From an uncultured Arenicella sp. (lineage in GTDB: Bacteria; Pseudomonadota; Gammaproteobacteria; Arenicellales; Arenicellaceae), in contig CALINO010000045.1 in the NCBI GenBank assembly GCA_938045295.1, forward strand, positions 1-37,906: a DNA stretch of 37,906 nucleotides. The letters run 5' to 3'. Under the pieces are notes generated by a model. The model was not told the DNA's origin and searched no databases. It was given only the letters and a program-made list of their open reading frames with translations. Position 1 is the first letter of the stretch. Every line of letters begins with the position of its first letter. Made by a program: the position numbers and the translations under genes. Positions 32,929 to 37,906 of the stretch are shown one piece after another.

Positions 32929-34089
32929 TTGGAAAACGTGGTCATTGTGGGTGCCAGTCATGCAGCCACGGAAGCTATTTCATCATTAAGAAAGTTAGGC
33001 TGGGCAGGCGGTATTAGCCTGATTGGCGATGAGCCTGACTTACCTTACCAGCGCCCTCCATTGTCGAAAGCCTATTACCAGGGTGACATGACTGAAGACA
33101 AGCTGTCGATTAAAAACGCGAAGTTTTATGACAATGCGCAGGTTGATTGCCGCATAGGTCAGCGGGTTTCCTTGATTGATCGACCGTCGTCAGAAGTGGT
33201 TCTCAGTCAGGGCGAGCGCTTGGCTTACAGTAAGTTGATTTTGGCCACCGGAGCGCGTGCCCGGCTATTACCGGTGCCGGGGGCTGAAGCGGCTAACGTT
33301 ATGTATTTGCGTACCAAGGCCGACGTTGATTTAATCAAGCAACGTGTTGGGGCTGGTAATAAGCTGCTCATCGTTGGTGCCGGTTACATTGGTCTTGAGC
33401 TGGCTGCTTCGGCGGTTAAACAGGGGGTGGAGGTGGTGATTTTAGAGGCTCAAGAACGCGTTTTAGCCAGAGTCACCAGCCCGGTTATTTCTGATTTCTT
33501 TGAGAAGGTGCACGTTGAGGCCGGCGTTGACCTACGTTTAGGCGTTAGCTTAACGGAGTTTGAACACGGTGCTGAACGCAGTAAGGCCAAATTAGCTGAT
33601 GGCTCTGATATTGAATTTGATTGCGCCGTAGTGGGCATTGGCGTAATGCCGAATATCGAAATTGCCGAACAAGCAGGGTTACTGTGCGACGACGGCATTG
33701 TGGTGAATGAGTTTGCCGCCACTCAAGACGCCAATATTTTTGCGGTTGGCGATTGCTCAAACCATCCCAGTCTGTTGTATCAACGTCGGCTAAGGTTAGA
33801 GTCGGTGCCCAATGCCGTGGGGCAAGCAAAAACCGCGGCATTGGCAATTTGTAATCAAGCGCAAGCGTACAATCAATTGCCTTGGTTTTGGTCTGATCAG
33901 TACGATATTAAAATGCAAACCGCCGGCTTGTTTAATGATTACGATAATGTCAGTGTTGACGGCGATATTCAGGCAAAGAAGTTTTCGGTGTCGTACTTTA
34001 AAGGTGGTCAACTGATTGCGCTTGATGCCATCAATTCTCCGGCTGAGTTTATGAAAGCAAAGAAAAAGATCAGTGCTGAGCTAGCTTAG
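32929..34089 (+). CDS. Putidaredoxin/rhodocoxin-reductase-like FAD oxidoreductase
   Basis: 386 residues from TTG 32929, which has AAGAGGA 8 bases upstream and starts directly at the FAD motif (ENVVIVGASHAATEA); an upstream TTG at 32872 would add an unlikely tail. The second dinucleotide motif LLIVGAGYIGLELAASAVKQG binds NADH, and IFAVGDCSNHPS holds the FAD-contacting Asp. The DLPYQRPPLSKAYY segment is typical of the CamA/ThcD class, which feeds electrons through a [2Fe-2S] ferredoxin to a P450 or Rieske oxygenase. Neither partner lies in the window. Divergent from the TonB receptor. Confidence 0.92.
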   Translation: MENVVIVGASHAATEAISSLRKLGWAGGISLIGDEPDLPYQRPPLSKAYYQGDMTEDKLSIKNAKFYDNAQVDCRIGQRVSLIDRPSSEVVLSQGERLAYSKLILATGARARLLPVPGAEAANVMYLRTKADVDLIKQRVGAGNKLLIVGAGYIGLELAASAVKQGVEVVILEAQERVLARVTSPVISDFFEKVHVEAGVDLRLGVSLTEFEHGAERSKAKLADGSDIEFDCAVVGIGVMPNIEIAEQAGLLCDDGIVVNEFAATQDANIFAVGDCSNHPSLLYQRRLRLESVPNAVGQAKTAALAICNQAQAYNQLPWFWSDQYDIKMQTAGLFNDYDNVSVDGDIQAKKFSVSYFKGGQLIALDAINSPAEFMKAKKKISAELA

Positions 34090-34112
34090 TGTTTGGGTGT
34101 ATGGATGTGCAT

Positions 34113-34141
34113 AAAAAAAGCCCGCAATGCGGGCTTTTTTT
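34113..34141. terminator. Bidirectional terminator
   Basis: AAAAAAAGCCCGC-aat-GCGGGCTTTTTTT: a 6-base GC core flanked by A and T runs, serving the reductase (plus) and the LysM gene (minus). Confidence 0.93.
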
Positions 34142-34170
34142 GAATAAACGTGACTGGCATCACTGGCAAA

Positions 34171-34611
34171 TCATACTTTCGGTATTCTGATTTTCTGCCC
34201 AGGGAAGATCTTATCAGCGTCTTGTATTACTTCGCGGTTGGCTTCAAAAATTTCAGTGTATTTAGCACCATTGCCAAGCAATTTTGACGCAATACCCCAC
34301 AACGTGTCGCCGCTTTCAATCACGTAATAATTGTCTTCGGCTTCTGCGATGGGCTCTGGTGAATTTAATCCATCGGCATTAACGCTGCTCACGCCTAATG
34401 TGTTGCCAGCAACCAAAATGGTTTTTTCTTTGGCATCGGCCGATTCGCAATCGCCACTGAGTATGCACTCTTCGCCGTTCATGCTCACGTCAAGGTTTGA
34501 AACCCCAGGGTTTACCACCTCAATTTCTTTCTTTACTTGCTCGGCCGCATCCGCGTCGCCAATGCCAAACACTTTTTTACCAATGTCGGCTGCAAAATCA
34601 AATAATCCCAT
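34171..34611 (-). CDS. kbp: BON-LysM protein, Kbp/YgaU-like
   Basis: 146 residues, the same size and order as E. coli Kbp (149): MGLFDFAADIGKKVFG N-terminus, BON domain (about 25-85) and C-terminal LysM (about 95-145; YYVIESGDTLWGIASKLLG ... FPGQKIRIP). There is no signal peptide. E. coli Kbp is a cytoplasmic K+-binding protein induced by osmotic stress. Monocistronic by position, with its own terminator. Confidence 0.9.
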   Translation of the reverse strand: MGLFDFAADIGKKVFGIGDADAAEQVKKEIEVVNPGVSNLDVSMNGEECILSGDCESADAKEKTILVAGNTLGVSSVNADGLNSPEPIAEAEDNYYVIESGDTLWGIASKLLGNGAKYTEIFEANREVIQDADKIFPGQKIRIPKV

Positions 34612-34745
34612 CGTAACTCCTGCCCTGCTGTGGGCGTTGTTTTATCATAAACCGTTTATTTCTAAAGGGCTGCGACTCGGAGAATGTTACCCCAATAACA
34701 CATCGCCGAAATACCATAACCCAAGACGGGCAACTTAGGCAAACA

Positions 34746-35828
34746 TCAAGGCGCTTCTAATAATGTCGCTAACACTTGAGTGCATTGTGTCATTTCTTGA
34801 TCTGTGCCAATGCTGATGCGCAGATATTCATTCAGCCGCGGCTTGTCAAAGTAGCGCACAATCACTTTGTTTTCTCGTAAGCCCTCAAACAAGACTTTTG
34901 CAGATGCGCTTTGGTGTTTGGCAAACACAAAGTTGGTGGATGAAGCCAGCACAGTAAAGCCAAGCTTGGTGAGTTCGCTGGTAAAATGTGCACGAGTTTG
35001 TTTTACTTTTTGGCAACAGCGCTCAAAGTAGTCCGTGTCTTCAAAGGCCGCCGTTGCCCCTGCCAGTGCCAAGCTGTCTAACGCATACGGGTGAAAGCTG
35101 TTTTTGATGCGCTCTAAGCCGTCAATTAGTTCCGCATTGCCCACGGCCAAGCCAACTCTTAAGCCCGCTAAATTGCGCGACTTAGACACGGTTTGGGTGA
35201 CTAACAAATTAGGGTATTCGTTGACTAACTCAATGGCGGTGCTGATATCGCCATCGGCAAAGTCAATATACGCTTCATCCACCACCACCACTGAATCAGT
35301 GTGGGCGTCTAATAATCGTCGTATCTCGCCTAGCGATAAGGCAAGCCCGGTGGGCGCATTCGGGTTAGCAAAAATAATGCCGCCGTTCTCAGGGCTAAAG
35401 TCATCAATGTTTATGCTGAAATCATCACGCAGTGGCACTTGCGCGTACTGTATTTCAAATAAATCACAATACACGGGGTAAAAACTGTAAGTGATGTCAG
35501 GAAATAATAATGGTTTGTCTTGTTTTAATAATGCCCTGAAGGCGTGGCCAAGTACTTCGTCTGAGCTGTTGCCCACAAACACGTTTTTTTCATTAATGCC
35601 AAAGTGCGAATAATAGTTGGCAATGGCTTGTTTTAAGACCGTGGCATTAGGGTCGGGGTATTTGCGCAAGCTGTCTGAGTTTGCTTGAGCAATAGCCGCG
35701 GTAACATTAGGCGACGGTCCGTACGGGTTTTCGTTGGTATTCAGTTTAATTAAATTGTCAATTTGCGGTTGCTCACCCGGCGTGTACGGCGTAAGTTTAT
35801 TGACAATGGAGGACCAATAGCGGCTCAT
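34746..35828 (-). CDS. hisC: Histidinol-phosphate aminotransferase
   Basis: 360 residues. The N-terminal IVNKLTPYTPGEQP and LNTNENPYGPSP are HisC signatures. VVVDEAYIDF contacts PLP, K216 in QTVSKSRNLAGLRVG forms the Schiff base, and EYLRISIGT ends the domain. It makes L-histidinol phosphate from imidazole acetol phosphate; some members also act on aromatic amino acids. It stands apart from other his genes here. No Shine-Dalgarno is evident before the ATG. Confidence 0.94.
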   Translation of the reverse strand: MSRYWSSIVNKLTPYTPGEQPQIDNLIKLNTNENPYGPSPNVTAAIAQANSDSLRKYPDPNATVLKQAIANYYSHFGINEKNVFVGNSSDEVLGHAFRALLKQDKPLLFPDITYSFYPVYCDLFEIQYAQVPLRDDFSINIDDFSPENGGIIFANPNAPTGLALSLGEIRRLLDAHTDSVVVVDEAYIDFADGDISTAIELVNEYPNLLVTQTVSKSRNLAGLRVGLAVGNAELIDGLERIKNSFHPYALDSLALAGATAAFEDTDYFERCCQKVKQTRAHFTSELTKLGFTVLASSTNFVFAKHQSASAKVLFEGLRENKVIVRYFDKPRLNEYLRISIGTDQEMTQCTQVLATLLEAP

Positions 35829-35919
35829 AGTTTTGCAATATGGCTAAATAATTCAGGTTAGGTTAATACTATCATTGCTAAGGTCTGGTTAAGAAAAAAT
35901 TAATCGTGGAGTTGTTGTT

Positions 35920-37011
35920 ATGAAATACGTATCTAAAAACAGGCTTGCAGCCAAGACATCGGCCGTATCAAAAGGCTTATTGGCTGCGTGCTTATTTGCT
36001 TCGCCGTTGATGCTGCAAGCGCAAGGCGGTTTTATTGATGGCAATGAAAAGCGCTATGGCGATGTGCCATTAGTGTCTATTTTTGAAGACTGTGATTATC
36101 GAGGCGAACGGCGCGACATTACCGTGGGCGAATATAACGCCATGAGTCGTGCGGGTTTTCCTAATGACAAACTCTCATCCATTCGAGTGCCGCGAGACCT
36201 AGAAGTGGTGATTTTCAGAGATAACGATTTCAAAGGTGATTACGCGCGTGTGAATAAAAATGTGCGCTGTTTTGATGATTATTGGAATGATGAAGTCAGT
36301 TCATTAAAAGTTGAATACGTGGATGGGCGGGAACCGGCCATTCGTAATCCAGAGACACGAAAACCGTACCCGAGAAGTTCTGACCCTCGAGCCTATGACC
36401 GTCGTGATGGTGTGACTGGTAAAAATGTGTCGCAAGTGGTGTTTAAAGGGCGTGTGCTACGTCAAGTAAATAAACGACAATGGGAGTTGCAAGACTTTCG
36501 TAACGGTGTGGATCAATACACTGAAGTGCAGCGTGATAAGAACGCGGTTTACCTTGAAAACGAATACAGTAATGCCAAGTTACGCATCGACTTGTTCGCC
36601 AATGACGTCACCATGATTAGCCCGCGCGGCAAAGTGCAGCGCTTTGGCATTACCTCGCGTGATGCGCGTTTAGCGGCCACGCCAAGGCAACCCAAACGCC
36701 CAGACTTTAAACCGCGTGAGCCTAATCGACGCATTAAAGGTGACTGTTTTTACTACAATGCCTACACGGCCGGTGGCCAAGGCGGTGTGCGTTTTCATGG
36801 TAAAGAGGGCTTTTACCGTTTTGGTAAGAAAAGCCACACAGGGCGAGTTTGCCATAATGGCACGCTGACCATGGAAATCAATAAAACCAACCCCGACACC
36901 AAAGTAGTGGTGGAAATTCAAGGTAAGAAATTTGTGTTCGCTCGTGGCGAAAAAGAAGACGCTTACAAAAATACATGGTACCGAAAATTGGTTAAACTGA
37001 AAGTTCAATAA
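35920..37011 (+). CDS. Exported beta/gamma-crystallin-domain protein
   Basis: 363 residues. A signal peptide ends near AQG (35). Residues 50-133 form two Greek-key motifs: VSIFEDCDYRGERRDI and VVIFRDNDFKGDYARV. Each is followed by the Ca2+-binding signature N/D-N/D-x-x-S/T-S: NDKLSS (82-87) and NDEVSS (123-128), so calcium binding is likely. The second half (140-363) is basic, begins with a Pro/Arg-rich linker and is unrecognised; it has two more cysteines (GDCFYY, RVCHNG). Bacterial members are often extracellular stress or protease-inhibitor-like proteins; role here unknown. GGAG lies about 9 bases before the ATG. Confidence 0.88.
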   Translation: MKYVSKNRLAAKTSAVSKGLLAACLFASPLMLQAQGGFIDGNEKRYGDVPLVSIFEDCDYRGERRDITVGEYNAMSRAGFPNDKLSSIRVPRDLEVVIFRDNDFKGDYARVNKNVRCFDDYWNDEVSSLKVEYVDGREPAIRNPETRKPYPRSSDPRAYDRRDGVTGKNVSQVVFKGRVLRQVNKRQWELQDFRNGVDQYTEVQRDKNAVYLENEYSNAKLRIDLFANDVTMISPRGKVQRFGITSRDARLAATPRQPKRPDFKPREPNRRIKGDCFYYNAYTAGGQGGVRFHGKEGFYRFGKKSHTGRVCHNGTLTMEINKTNPDTKVVVEIQGKKFVFARGEKEDAYKNTWYRKLVKLKVQ

Positions 37012-37027
37012 CAATGCATAACTGCCC

Positions 37028-37339
37028 ATGAAACTGGTTTACACCCAAGAAAATCGTTTTGATGTCAGCGCCATGAGAACCTATTTAGAGTCTCATGGCG
37101 TTCCGTCATTTTTAAAGAACGAATTCAGCTCATCGATTATGGGCGAAGTGCCGTTTTTTTCGGTATGGCCAGAAATTTGGGTGGCTGATGAATTGTTCGA
37201 ACAAGCCAAGCGGTTAGTAGAAGAGGCTCAAAGCGACGAGTCTACGGCCAGTGAACAAGATTGGTTTTGTCATACCTGCAAAGAAAACAACCCGGCGACG
37301 TTTGAATTGTGTTGGCAGTGTGCAACCCCGTTGAAATAA
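37028..37339 (+). CDS. DUF2007 protein with C-terminal zinc ribbon
   Basis: 103 residues. The N-terminal part (1-70, MKLVYTQENRFDVSAMRTYLESHGVP) matches the DUF2007 'putative signal transducing protein' fold. The C-terminal WFCHTCKENNPATFELCWQCATPL has CxxC-x10-CxxC, a RanBP2-type zinc ribbon. Small cytoplasmic protein without known activity. Starts 16 bases after the crystallin gene stop. Confidence 0.87.
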   Translation: MKLVYTQENRFDVSAMRTYLESHGVPSFLKNEFSSSIMGEVPFFSVWPEIWVADELFEQAKRLVEEAQSDESTASEQDWFCHTCKENNPATFELCWQCATPLK

Positions 37340-37370
37340 CATAGTGGTGGTCATTTGCTCGCTCAACATT

Positions 37371-37906
37371 ATGCGCAAAGCGCTCCTGCTTTTTCTGAGC
37401 GTTGCCATACTCCCTGCCACGCTATTCGCACAAACCGAAGTCAGTAGCCCATCGCAGTTGTTGGCGGCATTAGATAATGCGGTGGGTGGCGAAACCATCT
37501 ACCTCGCTAATGGTAACTACGGCAATGTTGATTTACACCGTTATGCCTTCAGCGGCTTTGTTACGTTAACATCAAAAAATGCCGCGCAAGACGTTCAGTT
37601 TGGCAATATTGATATTCGCGACTCCAGTTATCTTCTGATAGACGATATTACTATTGCGGTTAATGCCCGCGAAGGCGTTGGCGTGTTTGACGGCAGTCAC
37701 CATATTAAGGTGTTGAACTCAAATATTCACGGCAGTAACCGGTTCGACAGGTCGGCGCCGCATTACTCCCAAGTCAGCACGTTGTACGGCATTAATGTGG
37801 GGGGCGATTCGCACGACATTACCGTTGAAGGTGTTCGCGTTGAAGATGTAAAAAGCAGCGCTTACCTGTTTGGCTCATCACGTGACCTGATCGTTCGCGA
37901 GAACCA
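37371..37906 (+). CDS. Secreted right-handed beta-helix protein (partial, C-terminus missing)
   Basis: Reads open from the ATG at 37371 to the right edge, 178 residues seen. MRKALLLFLSVAILPATLFAQ is a Sec signal peptide. SPSQLLAALDNAVGGETIYLANGNYG is the standard opening of chondroitinase-B/PL6 and related beta-helix enzymes, and rungs follow (YLLIDDITIAV, HIKVLNSNIHGS, DITVEGVRVEDV, DLIVREN). Probably a carbohydrate-active or adhesion protein; the catalytic part is outside the window. It is a different protein from the one cut at the left edge. Confidence 0.85.
   Translation, partial: MRKALLLFLSVAILPATLFAQTEVSSPSQLLAALDNAVGGETIYLANGNYGNVDLHRYAFSGFVTLTSKNAAQDVQFGNIDIRDSSYLLIDDITIAVNAREGVGVFDGSHHIKVLNSNIHGSNRFDRSAPHYSQVSTLYGINVGGDSHDITVEGVRVEDVKSSAYLFGSSRDLIVREN

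Noticed and set aside
1-37906. CRISPR array, insertion sequence, rRNA
   Set aside because: No regularly spaced direct repeats, transposase-like frames or rRNA-like sequence were found on reading both strands.

Overview
The window comes from a Gammaproteobacterium of moderate GC. It carries the macromolecular-synthesis locus (rpsU, dnaG, rpoD) with tsaD diverging from rpsU, next to plsY, folB, a folM-like reductase, uppP and hslO. Protein sequences and the neighbouring spinster-type MFS transporter and TonB-dependent receptor suggest a marine heterotroph, perhaps near Arenicellales; that placement is impression, not measurement. No phage, IS element, integrase or CRISPR array was seen.

Layout. 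1-5763 (minus): a run of closely spaced genes, DUF2058 protein > rmuC > Ycf46-like AAA+ ATPase > M19 dipeptidase > secreted beta-helix protein cut by the left edge. 5856-10686: hslO, uppP, pteridine-reductase-like SDR, folB, plsY, tsaD. 10870-17148 (plus): rpsU-yqeY, a terminator, two AT-rich orphan genes with atypical arginine codons, dnaG, rpoD, terminator. 17278-18568: an exported CpcT/CpeT-family protein and a CAU-anticodon tRNA (probably Ile2).

18812-34089 is the accessory part and the most interesting: an exported double-VOC protein and a second CpeT-family protein; a VOC protein facing an aldehyde dehydrogenase, VOC, zinc-free MDR reductase, spinster MFS and alpha/beta-hydrolase-fold series; then cytochrome c, Tat-exported flavin amine oxidase and a third CpeT-family protein; then a divergent pair, TonB-dependent receptor and putidaredoxin-reductase-like flavoprotein. 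Read together (inference): a substrate crosses the outer membrane by the receptor, is bound by periplasmic CpeT/VOC proteins, oxidised by the amine oxidase with electrons passing to the cytochrome c, imported by the MFS carrier, and processed by the dehydrogenase, MDR reductase and other enzymes. The substrate is unknown. A near-identical 20-base element lies before the first gene and in the receptor promoter, suggesting joint control.

34171-37906: kbp-like BON/LysM protein and hisC (minus), then an exported beta/gamma-crystallin protein, a DUF2007/zinc-ribbon protein and a second secreted beta-helix protein cut by the right edge.
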